Positions 8,065 to 19,004 are shown, counted from the stretch's first letter. The stretch: DNA of 64,000 bases from Clostridiales bacterium (GCA_022785125.1 JALFRA010000002.1:38169-102168); one strand, 5' to 3'. The notes: a model not told the origin generated them from the sequence alone. Numbers and translations are program-made.

Positions 8065-8130
8065 GAGACTTCCCCCGCCATTTTTACCAAAATCCCACCG
8101 GTTTTGGGGCCATCAGAGAAAACATCCAAC

Positions 8131-8165
8131 AAAAAAGGAGCGCCGCGGAATCTCCGCAGCGCTCC
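8131..8165 (-). terminator. Intrinsic terminator of the CD1247-type gene
   Basis: GC-rich stem GGAGCGC..GCGCTCC with TTTTTT on the minus strand, 17 nt after the stop codon. Confidence 0.85.
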
Positions 8166-8181
8166 CGATATGCAGGGGAAC

Positions 8182-8649
8182 TTACTCCTCGTGGTCGTGG
8201 TCCTCACAGCCGCAGCCACAGCCGCAGCCGTCTTCATCCTCATCCCCGCAGCAGCAGTCGTCAGACAGGTCCAGAGCGAACTTCTGCTTGCAGTTGGGGC
8301 ACTGGATCACGCCCTCGTCCAGAACGGACTCGTCGATGACCAGGGTCTCGCCGCAGTTGGGGCACTCAGTCTCGAAGAAATCGTCGTCGCCACAGCAGCA
8401 ATCGTCGTCATCCTCATCGTCCTCATCCTCAAAGACGGCCTTCTCCACATCGGCCAGGTCGTCGGAGATGGCGTCGATCTCCTCGCCCAGAGCCTCAGTG
8501 TTCTCCTCCAGGTCCTCGATGGACATCCCGATCTCCTCCAGGATGCCGATCATCACGGAGATGAGCTTGCCCTCCTTGGACTTCTCGGTGTCGATATTCA
8601 GGCCCTCAGCCAGGCCCTTCAGGTACGCGACCTTCTCAGAAATCGTCAT
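8182..8649 (-). CDS. CD1247 N-terminal-domain protein with Zn-ribbon and Cys-rich acidic tail
   Basis: 155 residues. Residues 1-60 are a helical domain (ISEKVAYLKGLAEGL) known from Clostridia. An acidic stretch with DDCCCGDDD follows, then a zinc-ribbon pair (CPNCGETL and CPNCKQKF), a second DDCCCGDED motif and a CGCGCGC tail. Metal binding is near certain, but the role is unknown. The ATG at 8649 has AAAGGAGA eight bases upstream, better than the ATG at 8670. Confidence 0.8.
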   Translation of the reverse strand: MTISEKVAYLKGLAEGLNIDTEKSKEGKLISVMIGILEEIGMSIEDLEENTEALGEEIDAISDDLADVEKAVFEDEDDEDDDDCCCGDDDFFETECPNCGETLVIDESVLDEGVIQCPNCKQKFALDLSDDCCCGDEDEDGCGCGCGCEDHDHEE

Positions 8650-8703
8650 AATGCGTCTCCTTTTCTTCATCAGTCAGCCACGAAAGGCCTAAAAATTGTC
8701 CGA

Positions 8704-9273
8704 TTAACCCTTGCAGCGCTCCAGGTACTCGCCGGTACGGGTGTCGATCTTGATCTTGTCGCCGGGGTTGATGAACAGGGGCACCTTGATCTCAGCACCG
8801 GTCTCCAGAGTGGCGGGCTTGGTCACGTTGGTGGCGGTGTCGCCCTTGAAGCCAGGATCGGTCTCGCTGACCTCCAGCTCCACGAAGGTGGGGGGCTCCA
8901 CGGCGAATATCTTGCCCTTGTAGGAGTTGATCTTGCACACCATGTTCTCCTTCACAAAGCGGAAGTTATCGCCCAGCAGCTCGGAGCCGATGGGCACCAG
9001 GTCGTAGGTCTCGGGATCCATGAAGTAGTACAGATCGCCGTCGTTGTAGCTGTACTCCATGTCCTTGCGCTCCACATAGGCCTGCTCAAACTTGGCGGTG
9101 GGGTTGAAAGAGGTCTCGGTCACGCCGCCGGTGATGACGTTCTTCATCTTGGTGCGGACAAAAGCGGCGCCCTTACCGGGCTTGACGTGCTGGAACTCGA
9201 CGACCTGCATGACCTGGCCGTCCATCTCAAAGGTCACGCCGTTGCGAAAATCACTGGCAGAAATCGTAGGCAT
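8704..9273 (-). CDS. efp: Elongation factor P
   Basis: 189 residues, the full family length. The KOW-like N domain has the KPGKGAAFV loop with the lysine placed at the ribosomal P site. Two OB domains follow, ending [14 protein letters not shown] relieves ribosome stalling at polyproline. It starts ISASDFRNG after a two-residue extension, with TGGAGGATG as ribosome site. It lies downstream of pepP, the usual neighbour in Firmicutes. Confidence 0.97.
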   Translation of the reverse strand: MPTISASDFRNGVTFEMDGQVMQVVEFQHVKPGKGAAFVRTKMKNVITGGVTETSFNPTAKFEQAYVERKDMEYSYNDGDLYYFMDPETYDLVPIGSELLGDNFRFVKENMVCKINSYKGKIFAVEPPTFVELEVSETDPGFKGDTATNVTKPATLETGAEIKVPLFINPGDKIKIDTRTGEYLERCKG

Positions 9274-9352
9274 TGAAATTCATCCTCCAACAGGTTTTTT
9301 AAATCATCAGCTCAATCATTTTACCTTATTATTCCCGTCATTGCAAGGCTTT

Positions 9353-10414
9353 TTACAGAATAATCAGCTCTTTGGGCGATTTGGTGAGGTTCACAGTGCC
9401 CTCCTCGGTATAGATGAGCACATCTTCGATACGCACGCCGAACTTGCCGGGCAGGTAGATGCCGGGCTCAGCGGAAACCGCGGCGCCCACGGGCATGGGG
9501 GTCTCGTCCCGGCCGTTGGCATTGGGGGACTCATGGATCTCGATGCCTACGCTGTGGCCGAAGCCATGACCAAAGTATGCCCCGTAACCGGCGTCCTCAA
9601 TCACCTTGGCGGCGGCATTGTGGATCTCCTTGCCGGGCACGCCCGCCTTGGCGGCGGCAATACCGGCCAGCTGGGCCTTAAGCACGGTGTCGTACACCTT
9701 GCGCATCTCCTCGGTGGGCTCGCCCAGGGCGATGGTGCGGGTCATGTCGGAGCAGTAGCCGCCGTACTTGCAGCCGAAGTCCATGGTGAGGAACTCGCCC
9801 TTCTGCACCTTCTTCTCGCTGGGGATGCCGTGGGGCAGGGAGCCGTTGGGGCCGGACACCACAATGGGGTCGAAGCTCATCTTCTCAGCGCCCCGGCACA
9901 GCATCTCGTACTGAAGGCGGGCGGCGATCTCCTGCTCGGTCATGCCGGGCTGGATGAACTTCAGGATGGCGTCAAAGGCCTGGTCGGTGATCTCCTGGGC
10001 CTTCTGCATCAGGGCGACCTCTTCCTCATCCTTGGCCGCCCGCAGGGTGTTCACCAGACCCTGGGCAGGCACCAGCTCGCAGGGCAGCTTGGAATACTGG
10101 TTGTAGGAGGCCACAGTCACATAGCCGTCCTCAAAGCCCATCTTCTGAATGCCCAGCTCCTGCACAGCCTGCTCGGCCAGCACCATGAAGTTCTTGTTCC
10201 GGTCGGTCATGGTGATGTGGGCGCCGGTCACCAGGTTACCGGCGGCCTCAATGTACCGGGAGTCGGTGAAATAGCGGCTCTCGTTCCTGGTCACAATGAC
10301 CATGCCCTCGCCATGGAATCCGATGGCATAATACTCGCCGGGATCGCTGGTGATGAGCATGGCGTCCAGCTTGTATTCGTCCAGCTTGGCCGCGATTTGA
10401 TTGAGATGATTCAT
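9353..10414 (-). CDS. pepP: Xaa-Pro aminopeptidase (M24B)
   Basis: 353 residues. A creatinase-like N domain is followed by the pita-bread catalytic domain with all five metal ligands visible: Asp in TMDFG, Asp in CSDMTRT, His in GHGFGHSVG, Glu in AEPGIY and Glu in RIEDV. It removes N-terminal residues ahead of proline. The 78-nt gap to efp and the shared strand suggest one operon. Its 5' end faces the repeat region at 10.46-10.75 kb. Confidence 0.94.
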   Translation of the reverse strand: MNHLNQIAAKLDEYKLDAMLITSDPGEYYAIGFHGEGMVIVTRNESRYFTDSRYIEAAGNLVTGAHITMTDRNKNFMVLAEQAVQELGIQKMGFEDGYVTVASYNQYSKLPCELVPAQGLVNTLRAAKDEEEVALMQKAQEITDQAFDAILKFIQPGMTEQEIAARLQYEMLCRGAEKMSFDPIVVSGPNGSLPHGIPSEKKVQKGEFLTMDFGCKYGGYCSDMTRTIALGEPTEEMRKVYDTVLKAQLAGIAAAKAGVPGKEIHNAAAKVIEDAGYGAYFGHGFGHSVGIEIHESPNANGRDETPMPVGAAVSAEPGIYLPGKFGVRIEDVLIYTEEGTVNLTKSPKELIIL

Positions 10415-10463
10415 GATAAAGACTTCCTTTCTATCTCGCGCCTCAGCTGCCCTAAAGGGCGCT

Positions 10464-10746
10464 TTGGTACAGCTTTTTCATGGTTAGTGCGTCCTCCGCC
10501 TGGGTACCCGCACTTTGCCCCAGCGGACCACGGTCCGCCGGGGACCCCATATTTTTTATCTGCTCGGGCGAACTGAATTCGCCCGGCATCAAGGTTTTGG
10601 GCCGAAAGCCCAAAACGCTTGGCACGGCGCAAACGCGCCGCCCCGCTCTGCGGGGCCCCTGCGAAAGTGCGCCAAAGTTCAGGTCAGACTGCCTTGGTAC
10701 AGCTTCTTCATAGTCAGCGCATCCTCGGCCTGGGTACCCGCACTTT
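10464..10746. repeat. Diverged 53-bp direct duplication flanking repeat copy B
   Basis: 10464-10516 and 10694-10746 are direct copies with about 47 of 53 positions equal. Both encode (minus strand) the end of the nuclease gene, AGTQAEDALTMKKLYQ. Between them lies the interspersed repeat. The outer copy keeps a natural-looking end (LYQSAL-stop), while the gene now ends LYQGSLT. Confidence 0.8.
10535..10640 (+). repeat. Interspersed repeat, copy B
   Basis: Aligns with the minus strand of 851-945. Shared blocks are GGGGACCCCATATTTT, ATCTGC, GGGCGAA and GAATTCGCCCGGCATCAAGG. The sequence is rich in short palindromes (GCGGACC/GGTCCGC at its edge). Confidence 0.75.
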
Positions 10747-11527
10747 CGCAGATAAAAGTAGGGCTCCAGCCCCGGCGGGCCACCTCAGCCATCAGAGGCT
10801 CTGGGTCGGGCCCGAACTCCTCCTGATCAAAGGTCAGGTGCATCTTTTCTCCCCCGTTGGGGGTGAACTGGATCTTGGAAAAATGGCTGTGGAAGCGGGA
10901 GGCCCGTTCCTCTCCCAGCACCTCCTGGATGCGGTCCAGCATTTTCACGCAGGCCTCATGGCCCTCCAACTCTCCCAGAGTACGGGCGTACAGGTGCCCG
11001 AAGTCCACGCAGGGGGTAAGCCGCTCATCCAGAGTACACAGCTCCAGCACCTCGTCCAGATCCCCCAGCTGGTTGATCTTGCCCATGGTCTCGGGGCAGA
11101 GGGTGATATGTCCAAACCCAGCGGCGTCGCAGGCAGTCACCACTTCTTTCAGGGATTTCAGGGCGATGTCCTGGGCCTCCCGCCGGGTACGCTTCATCAG
11201 GGCGCCCGAATGAATGACTACCCGGGTGGCCCCCATCCAGTCCGCCGCCTGGCAGGCGGCGGTAATATAGCCAATGGTCTTTTGCAGACTGTCCGGGTCG
11301 GGGTTGGCCAGATTAATGAAGTAGGGAGCGTGGAGGGACAGGGCAATGCCCGCCTCCCTGGCCGCATCCCCCACCTTTCTGGCAGTGGGTTCCCCTACGT
11401 TGACGCCCTTGCCGCACTGGTACTCGTAGCAGTCCAGCCCCAGCCCCGCCAGCCAGCGGGGGGCGTCCACCGAGGATTTATAGGGAAAGGACTCGGCATT
11501 GCCTGCCGGTCCGAAGATAGCGCTCAT
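10679..11527 (-). CDS. Endonuclease IV-like TIM-barrel protein
   Basis: 282 residues of the AP endonuclease 2 / xylose isomerase-like fold. Barrel motifs with metal-type ligands can be seen: SLHAPYFINL, VVIHSGAL, LCPETMGK, CVDFGHLYA and FHSHFSKIQ. It would cut DNA at abasic sites. I start at 11527 (MSAIFGP); the ATG overlaps the end of the upstream gene by 4 nt. The C-terminal codons GSLT come from inserted repeat sequence, so the last residues differ from the ancestral end kept downstream. Confidence 0.88.
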   Translation of the reverse strand: MSAIFGPAGNAESFPYKSSVDAPRWLAGLGLDCYEYQCGKGVNVGEPTARKVGDAAREAGIALSLHAPYFINLANPDPDSLQKTIGYITAACQAADWMGATRVVIHSGALMKRTRREAQDIALKSLKEVVTACDAAGFGHITLCPETMGKINQLGDLDEVLELCTLDERLTPCVDFGHLYARTLGELEGHEACVKMLDRIQEVLGEERASRFHSHFSKIQFTPNGGEKMHLTFDQEEFGPDPEPLMAEVARRGWSPTFICESAGTQAEDALTMKKLYQGSLT

Positions 11528-12024
11528 CGTTTCTTTGTTCTCCTTTTTGTCAGGGCTCGAAAGGGCCACTCGGCGGCGTATCGCAGGTAACGCCCCGGAT
11601 TGCCCGCCAGCCGGATAGGCTCCACCAGCAGCGTAGTCACGCCAGCCCGGCTGCCGCCCAAAATATCGGTAAAGATTTGATCCCCCACAATGGCGGTCTG
11701 TTCCGGGGTGCAGCCCATCTGCTCCATGGCCTTATAAAAGGAGCCCGGCTTGGGCTTTCCGGCGTGGCCGATGTAGGGAACACCCAGGGCCTTGCAGAAC
11801 CGCTCGGGCCGCTGGGGATGCCGGTTATTGGACAGCACAAACAGGGTGATTCCCTGATTCTGGAGTTCCGCCGTCCAGTCCCGCACTTTCTGGGTGGGTT
11901 CCGGCACCCCATAGGGAACCAATGTATTGTCCAGATCGGCCAGCAGCAGGCGGATGCCCTGTCCGGCCAGTGCGGCGGGATCGATGTCGTAAATGGTCTT
12001 TCCTGACCAGTGGGCCGTCAGCAT
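11524..12024 (-). CDS. yqeG: YqeG-family HAD phosphatase
   Basis: 166 residues, HAD superfamily IIIA. Motif I is DLDNTLVPYG, motif II VLSNN, motif III GKPKP and motif IV GDQIFTDILGG. The family is linked to ribosome-associated genes in Firmicutes, but the substrate is not established. It overlaps the nuclease gene by ATGA, so the two are translationally coupled. Confidence 0.92.
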   Translation of the reverse strand: MLTAHWSGKTIYDIDPAALAGQGIRLLLADLDNTLVPYGVPEPTQKVRDWTAELQNQGITLFVLSNNRHPQRPERFCKALGVPYIGHAGKPKPGSFYKAMEQMGCTPEQTAIVGDQIFTDILGGSRAGVTTLLVEPIRLAGNPGRYLRYAAEWPFRALTKRRTKKR

Positions 12025-12161
12025 GGTTTCACCTCGTCTATTTGCAGTCTGGTCAGCATAGGATGGTACAGGCTATCGAAAAGAACCTCCAGAGCAAAGG
12101 ATTCGGAGGGAAAGATAGTGTGAAAGAAAACCGTCAGGGTTGTCTTTCGCGTTCGATCAAA

Positions 12162-12230
12162 CACGTTTTGAAACTTGGCTCAAGTTTCAAAACGTGCTTC
12201 AGCTTGTCGGAAAGGCCTTTTCGACAAGCT
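12162..12230. repeat. Two adjacent hairpins in an intergenic region
   Basis: First hairpin: perfect 16-bp stem 12162-12177 / 12181-12196 with a 3-nt loop. Second: 13-bp stem 12201-12213 / 12218-12230 with one G-T pair. Neither has a T-run, so they look like scattered palindromic repeats rather than terminators. The rest of 12025-12273 shows nothing else. Confidence 0.65.
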
Positions 12231-12273
12231 GATTATACACGCTTCTTACAACTTGGACAAGGGGGTAGCTGAT

Positions 12274-13053
12274 ATGCAGCTGAATTCCACATTGATTCTC
12301 ACCGCACCTCCCGCCCACAGCCGGGCGGCTCTGCGGTTTGGCCTTCCCGTGGCCCATGCGGCCTATCGGGTGGGAGGCGGACCCCATCTCTTCCGGGCCA
12401 ATATGCCCATATCCGTCCGGGGCGGCCTGATGGCCCTGGACTGCGTGGGCTTTGACGGCCGGGGTGAGGCTGGGCCCTTCTGCCAGGAGGTCCTGCGGGA
12501 GTGCTCCGCCCGAGGGTATGACGGCATTTTATGCGACTTTGAGGGCCGTCCCATGCCTCTGTTGGCGGAGATCGTCCGCACCCTGGCCGGTCTCACCCAA
12601 AAGCGGGGCTGGCCCCTCTATGTGACCGAGGCCTACGGCGGTTATGCTGACAGCGCCAAAGTGCTCATCTCCTCCGCCCTGTCCGGCGGCTCTCTGGCCC
12701 AGCGTCTGGCGGAGGCGGCGCAGCGGTACGGTCAGGATCGGGTGGTCCTGGCCATAGAGCGGGTGGCAGAGGACTTTTATCTCCCCTCCCCTTCCGGTCA
12801 GGGGCAGCCTCTCAGCCAGGAGGAGCTGCGCCGGCTGATGGATGAACGCAGTCCCTCCATCTTTTTCTCTACCGAGCTGTGCGCCCACTACTTTACTTAT
12901 ATGTCTCGGGAGAACGGCGCTCATTTCGTTCTCTTCGACGACGCCGGGTCCATCCGCAAAAAATTACAGGTGGCCCGGGGACTGGGCATCCGGCAGGCGC
13001 TGCTGTCCTATCCACAAATTGAAGATCTGCTGGAGGATATTCTGGCAGGATAG
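12274..13053 (+). CDS. Hypothetical protein, possible (beta/alpha)8 fold
   Basis: 259 residues, not recognised. Codon use matches its neighbours. The alternating pattern, with GYDGILCDFEGRP, PLYVTEAYGGYAD, VVLAIERVAEDF and YMSRENGAHFVLFDDAG, resembles a glycosidase-like barrel such as GH18, and DFE could be an acidic active-site motif. This is inference only. I start at 12274 after GGGGG. No signal peptide is seen. It stands alone, convergent with rpsU. Confidence 0.6.
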   Translation: MQLNSTLILTAPPAHSRAALRFGLPVAHAAYRVGGGPHLFRANMPISVRGGLMALDCVGFDGRGEAGPFCQEVLRECSARGYDGILCDFEGRPMPLLAEIVRTLAGLTQKRGWPLYVTEAYGGYADSAKVLISSALSGGSLAQRLAEAAQRYGQDRVVLAIERVAEDFYLPSPSGQGQPLSQEELRRLMDERSPSIFFSTELCAHYFTYMSRENGAHFVLFDDAGSIRKKLQVARGLGIRQALLSYPQIEDLLEDILAG

Positions 13054-13064
13054 GCAAAGATACA

Positions 13065-13097
13065 ACAGGACCCCGCGCCATAGGCGCGGGGTCCTGT
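13065..13097. terminator. Hairpin between convergent genes
   Basis: Perfect 15-bp GC-rich stem with loop ATA. There is no strong T-run on either side, so termination would rely on stem strength. Confidence 0.6.
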
Positions 13098-13108
13098 AAT
13101 CTGTAGCA

Positions 13109-13291
13109 TTAGTAATACTTCTTGCGGTTTTTGCGGGCGGCCTCAGACTTCTTGCGCCGCTTAACGCTCGGGCTCTCGTAGTGCTCACGCTTGCGAACCT
13201 CGGCCAGAACGCCAGACTTGGCACAGCTGCGCTTGAAACGCTTCAGCGCATTCTCCAAGGACTCGCCGTCCTTCACATGGACTTCCGACAT
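13109..13291 (-). CDS. rpsU: 30S ribosomal protein S21
   Basis: 60 residues, full length. It has the S21 core [20 protein letters not shown] and a basic tail ([17 protein letters not shown]). It binds the 30S platform near the anti-Shine-Dalgarno helix. The ATG at 13291 follows GGAGGGGAAGTCA, so an upstream in-frame start is unlikely. Confidence 0.97.
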   Translation of the reverse strand: MSEVHVKDGESLENALKRFKRSCAKSGVLAEVRKREHYESPSVKRRKKSEAARKNRKKYY

Positions 13292-13404
13292 TGACTTCCC
13301 CTCCCTCCGAAGCGGCGGGGTTCCACCGCCAAAGGGCCACACATAGATATGGCTTTAACAGAATCATTGTATGCTATATCCAATGAAATGTCAAGAGTAG
13401 ATTT

Positions 13405-15825
<2,421 letters not shown>

Positions 15826-15883
15826 TGACTGCACTTCCTCGTATCATATCCTGGCGGCCTCTGCCGCCTCCATAATCCAGCAT

Positions 15884-15912
15884 ATTATACTAGAAATACA
15901 ACATCAATGCAA
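15884..15912 (-). promoter_or_regulatory. leuS promoter
   Basis: Minus strand TTGCAT (15907-15912), a 17-nt spacer and TATAAT (15884-15889). The leader has a small GGCGGC/GCCGCC hairpin at 15854-15869. Confidence 0.75.
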
Positions 15913-15953
15913 GAAAAACCATCAGGCCCCGCCGTAAAATACGGCAGGGCCTG
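15913..15953 (-). terminator. Terminator of the first ECF/anti-sigma operon
   Basis: Stem CAGGCCC-GCCGTA / TACGGC-GGGCCTG with short bulges. The minus-strand RNA ends with TTTTTC. It sits 19 nt after the anti-sigma stop codon. Confidence 0.8.
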
Positions 15954-15972
15954 GGTCTGCTCCTGTATGACA

Positions 15973-17310
15973 TCACTGGGCATCCAACCGGATGACCGCC
16001 TTCTGTCTCTCCAGCAGTTTATACTGCGGAACAAAAAACCAGATCTGGGCCACCTTGTCCACATCCCGGTCGTAGGATTCCGCGCTGGGGGTGGAAATGA
16101 CGGTGATGGTACCGTCGCTCCGGTTCTTGATCTTGTCCACCCACACGTCCTCAAAGAGATCCTGACCCTCGGCATCCTGAAAATACACCCCGTTCAGCAG
16201 GCGGGCATACCAGGCGTTTACCGCCCCCACCGGCTGCATCTTCACGATGATTTGTCCATCCACCGCTTCATAGCTGGCCGGAGCATACCCTCCGTCGGGA
16301 TTTCCTGAGTCCGCAGAGGGCAAGTCTTCCAACTCCACCACCTGTCTGGGTGAAACTCCGCCCACGGATGTGGTTGGGATGATCTCCAGCTGCTTCAGTC
16401 CCCTCACATCCCCGTACAGCTCATAGACGCTGTCCACATAACTCTCCGGGTCCCAGTAATGGTTGACAACCACCTGGTCATAGGGGATATAGGCTCCGGT
16501 ATCTCCATCCCGCAGAACAAAGTCATACCAATCCTTTTCACTGGAATCCTCCGCCGCCCAACGCAGTCTGAGCAGAGTACCCAAAGGAGACCGCTTCAGG
16601 GAGACCGCCTCCACTTGTACCGGCTCTCCCCCAATTCTGGCGGAAAGGACGGCATCCAGCTCAAACTGCTCTCCCTGGATGGGGTTGACAGAAAAAGCCA
16701 GCGTGTTTTCCCACAACAACGGAGCAAGTTCACCCGGCTCTGCGGCTCCATATCGCGCCAGCTTCAGCTCCACCTGCTCCCCCTCTTCCAGGGGCGTGCG
16801 CAGGAGGACGCGCCAGGCTCCGTACAGCGTGTGGCCGTCGGCCAGGTATTCCTGGTTTTCAAAGCTGTTGCCATAGCCCTCCATGGAAATATCCTCCCCG
16901 CCGGAACACAGGGTCATCCTGGGGGCGTACTGCCATGTCTCGTCCTGAACGTACAAACAGTAAAAGACGGTGCAGAACGTCCCGTCAGTCGCCACACGAT
17001 CCACCGTAAACACATCGCCGTTTTCTGCCGTCACTGATACGCCCACTGGCTGGGCGCAGGTCTCATACACCTCATTCATACCCAGCATGGCATACTCATT
17101 TTGCTCCTTCAGGAACTCAAAGGCCCCCATGTAATAGGCCGCCGCCGTAATCCCCAGCAAACCGCACATCACCGCCGCCGCCACAAGCACCCGGAACGTA
17201 TGTCTAGGGGTTTTTACCGGTTCTGATGTCATGGCCTCCGTCAGCCGGGTCTGAAAGTCCTGATCCGGCTCCACCTGGTCCATCCAGGTCTGATAATCCT
17301 GCTTCAGCAT
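15973..17310 (-). CDS. Probable anti-sigma factor, membrane protein
   Basis: 445 residues. A short cytosolic head (MLKQDYQTWMDQVEPDQDF) is followed by one membrane helix near residues 40-62 (FRVLVAAAVMCGLLGITAAAY) and a large outside domain rich in beta strands, as in DUF4179-type proteins. The gene overlaps the sigma stop codon by 7 nt, which points to an ECF sigma / anti-sigma pair. The outside domain presumably senses an envelope signal; which one is unknown. It would be controlled by the ECF promoter at 17818-17847. Confidence 0.75.
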   Translation of the reverse strand: MLKQDYQTWMDQVEPDQDFQTRLTEAMTSEPVKTPRHTFRVLVAAAVMCGLLGITAAAYYMGAFEFLKEQNEYAMLGMNEVYETCAQPVGVSVTAENGDVFTVDRVATDGTFCTVFYCLYVQDETWQYAPRMTLCSGGEDISMEGYGNSFENQEYLADGHTLYGAWRVLLRTPLEEGEQVELKLARYGAAEPGELAPLLWENTLAFSVNPIQGEQFELDAVLSARIGGEPVQVEAVSLKRSPLGTLLRLRWAAEDSSEKDWYDFVLRDGDTGAYIPYDQVVVNHYWDPESYVDSVYELYGDVRGLKQLEIIPTTSVGGVSPRQVVELEDLPSADSGNPDGGYAPASYEAVDGQIIVKMQPVGAVNAWYARLLNGVYFQDAEGQDLFEDVWVDKIKNRSDGTITVISTPSAESYDRDVDKVAQIWFFVPQYKLLERQKAVIRLDAQ

Positions 17311-17786
17311 GGCGTTTCCTCCTCCTGTAGGTCCTCCCGCAGCATGGCCCGCGCCCGGCTCAGGCGGGTACGGATGGTCCCCTCCCGCTTGCCCAGCACC
17401 TTGGCGATCTCTGCGGTACTCAGCTCCTCGTAGTAATAGAGATGGACCACCACCCGGTAGTCCTCCGGCAGCGTCAGAATGGCGGCCTCCATGCCCTGCT
17501 CCTCCGGCGGCTCCGGCGCGGCCATCTGTCCCGCCTCCTCCAGGGGCACCGCACGCCTGCGCCAGGGGGAGCGATGCAGATCCCCCGCGCAGTTGGCGGC
17601 TACCCGCAGCAGCCAGGCCTTGCAATGCTCCCCATTCCGAAAAGCAGGGGCCGCCCGCACCAGCCGCAGAAAGGTCTCCTGGGTGATATCCTCCGCATCC
17701 TCCCGACTGCCCGTCCGGGCATAGGCCAGCCGGTATACCGCCGGGCTGTACTGCTCCACCAGCCGGGCGGCTTCCTCCCGATCCAT
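17304..17786 (-). CDS. ECF RNA polymerase sigma factor
   Basis: 160 residues. Region 2 (YRLAYARTGSREDAEDITQETFLRL), a linker (RRRAVPLEEAGQMAAPEP) and region 4 (LPEDYRVVVHLYYYEELST, AEIAKVLGKREGTIRTRLSR) are intact. I start at 17786 (MDREEAARL) after AGAAAGGAGAG rather than the longer frame. Upstream lies a TTGTAAC-N17-CGTGTA promoter matching that of a second ECF locus at 20.4 kb, so autoregulation is likely. Confidence 0.92.
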   Translation of the reverse strand: MDREEAARLVEQYSPAVYRLAYARTGSREDAEDITQETFLRLVRAAPAFRNGEHCKAWLLRVAANCAGDLHRSPWRRRAVPLEEAGQMAAPEPPEEQGMEAAILTLPEDYRVVVHLYYYEELSTAEIAKVLGKREGTIRTRLSRARAMLREDLQEEETPC

Positions 17787-17817
17787 AGCCCACTCTCCTT
17801 TCTCCGTTTCTATGGGA

Positions 17818-17847
17818 TACACGTTTTTGCTCCGCAAAATGTTACAA
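17818..17847 (-). promoter_or_regulatory. ECF-type promoter of the first sigma operon
   Basis: Minus strand TTGTAAC (17841-17847), a 17-nt spacer and CGTGTA (17818-17823). This is the GTAAC / CGT pattern of Bacillus SigX/SigM-like promoters. The same motif and spacing lie before the second sigma gene. Confidence 0.75.
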
Positions 17848-17877
17848 GCCCCGGCGCTATATTGAAAAACGATAAAA

Positions 17878-17911
17878 ACACATTTACAAGCAATGTGTTC
17901 CGTGGTACAGT
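17878..17911 (+). promoter_or_regulatory. Promoter with overlapping dyad before the DUF2975-HTH pair
   Basis: TTTACA (17883-17888), a 17-nt spacer and TACAGT (17906-17911). A perfect dyad ACACATT-N7-AATGTGT (17878-17898) covers the -35 box. The small HTH protein encoded downstream could bind it. Confidence 0.6.
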
Positions 17912-17932
17912 GATGCCAAAGGAGGGATCGCT

Positions 17933-18520
17933 ATGGAGCGAACCGGAGTTCAGAAACTGGCCCGTGTACTGAAAATACTGGTTACCATCACCTTTGTGTG
18001 TAACCTGCTGGTTCTGCCGCTGGTGCCCATTCTGTCCGCTGCATCCAGCTGTGGTTTTCCCTTGCCGGAGCTGCTCCATGGTATGGGGACTGGGGGCGCC
18101 TCCTCAGGTCCGACATATGCCCCCGGCACTATGCTCTATCTGGTGCTGGTATCCGGCTGGGGCGATCTTTCCGCCTACACCCTGGTGCTTGCCCTCTTTC
18201 TTCTCTTCTGCGGCGCCTGTACAGCAGCCATCCTGTGGCAGGGTCGTAAGGTTCTGAGCACCATCCTCAGGGGTACCCCCTTCTGCGTGGAAAACGCCGT
18301 CTGCCTTCAGCGGTCCGCTCTGCTCTGCTTCCTGATTTCCGGGGCCGCCCTGGTGCGTGTGATCTGGAGGATATGCTATGCCCAATCCATTACCCCTCTG
18401 CTCAGCTACAATATGCTCTTTGTTCCGCTCTTCTTTCTGGCCGGGCTGCTCTGTCTGGTCATATCCGCCCTCTTCCGCCAGGCGGCGGAAATGAAGGCGG
18501 AAAATGACCTGACCATCTGA
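17933..18520 (+). CDS. DUF2975-type membrane protein
   Basis: 195 residues with four hydrophobic spans (around residues 14-36, 82-102, 128-146 and 160-182). TPFCVENAVCLQRSAL matches the conserved loop of the DUF2975 family. Function is unknown. Members usually sit next to a YozG-like HTH regulator, as here, with the two genes 12 nt apart. Confidence 0.8.
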   Translation: MERTGVQKLARVLKILVTITFVCNLLVLPLVPILSAASSCGFPLPELLHGMGTGGASSGPTYAPGTMLYLVLVSGWGDLSAYTLVLALFLLFCGACTAAILWQGRKVLSTILRGTPFCVENAVCLQRSALLCFLISGAALVRVIWRICYAQSITPLLSYNMLFVPLFFLAGLLCLVISALFRQAAEMKAENDLTI

Positions 18521-18532
18521 GGAGGTGTTCCC

Positions 18533-18745
18533 ATGCCCATCGTTGTGAATCTGGACGTGATGATGGCCAAGCGGAAAATGAGCCTCAACGAGCTGTCCGC
18601 CAAGGTGGACGTCACCCTGGCCAACCTGTCCATTCTGAAAAACAACCACGCCCGAGCGGTGCGTTTCACCACCCTGGAGGCCATCTGCAAGGCCCTGGAC
18701 TGCCAGCCCGGGGATATTCTGGAATATGTGCCGGAGGAGGAGTGA
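18533..18745 (+). CDS. YozG-like XRE helix-turn-helix regulator
   Basis: 70 residues that are one HTH domain: MMAKRKMSLNELSAKVDVTL, then a recognition helix near NLSILKNNHARAVRF and TLEAICKALDCQPGDIL. It starts after GGAGGTG. It probably represses its own operon, perhaps through the dyad at 17878-17898. Confidence 0.88.
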   Translation: MPIVVNLDVMMAKRKMSLNELSAKVDVTLANLSILKNNHARAVRFTTLEAICKALDCQPGDILEYVPEEE

Positions 18746-18760
18746 GCATCCACATCTGTT

Positions 18761-18961
18761 TTGCAGCCAGTTTCTTGTTTCTGTCTCTGCCGGTGTCCTG
18801 CGACGGCGGGCTGGTTGGCGGTGGAGGTGATCCGACGCTGTCTGCTCGACCGTCAGGCCAACGGCGAGGTCAGTCTGTTTGACCACCCCTCCCAGAACTA
18901 CACCTTCGCCTACTACGACGCGGAGATAAATACCCTCCGATACCTGGAATTTGACACATAA
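18761..18961 (+). pseudogene. Possible gene remnant
   Basis: The last ~45 codons (VEVIRRCLLDRQANGEVSLF to LRYLEFDT) look like real coding sequence by codon use and end at a stop just before a terminator. The start is lost: GGAGGTGATCC occurs upstream but no start codon follows at a usable distance. I do not recognise the protein. Confidence 0.3.
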
Positions 18962-19004
18962 AGAAGCCGGGGACCCGCTGCTAACAGCGGGTCCCCGGCT
19001 TCTT
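18961..19004. terminator. Bidirectional terminator hairpin
   Basis: Perfect 20-bp stem (18961-18980 / 18985-19004) with loop CTAA, between convergent genes. Confidence 0.85.

Noticed and set aside
15826..15972. T-box before leuS
   Set aside because: The leader is only about 50 nt with no T-box core and no terminator between promoter and gene.
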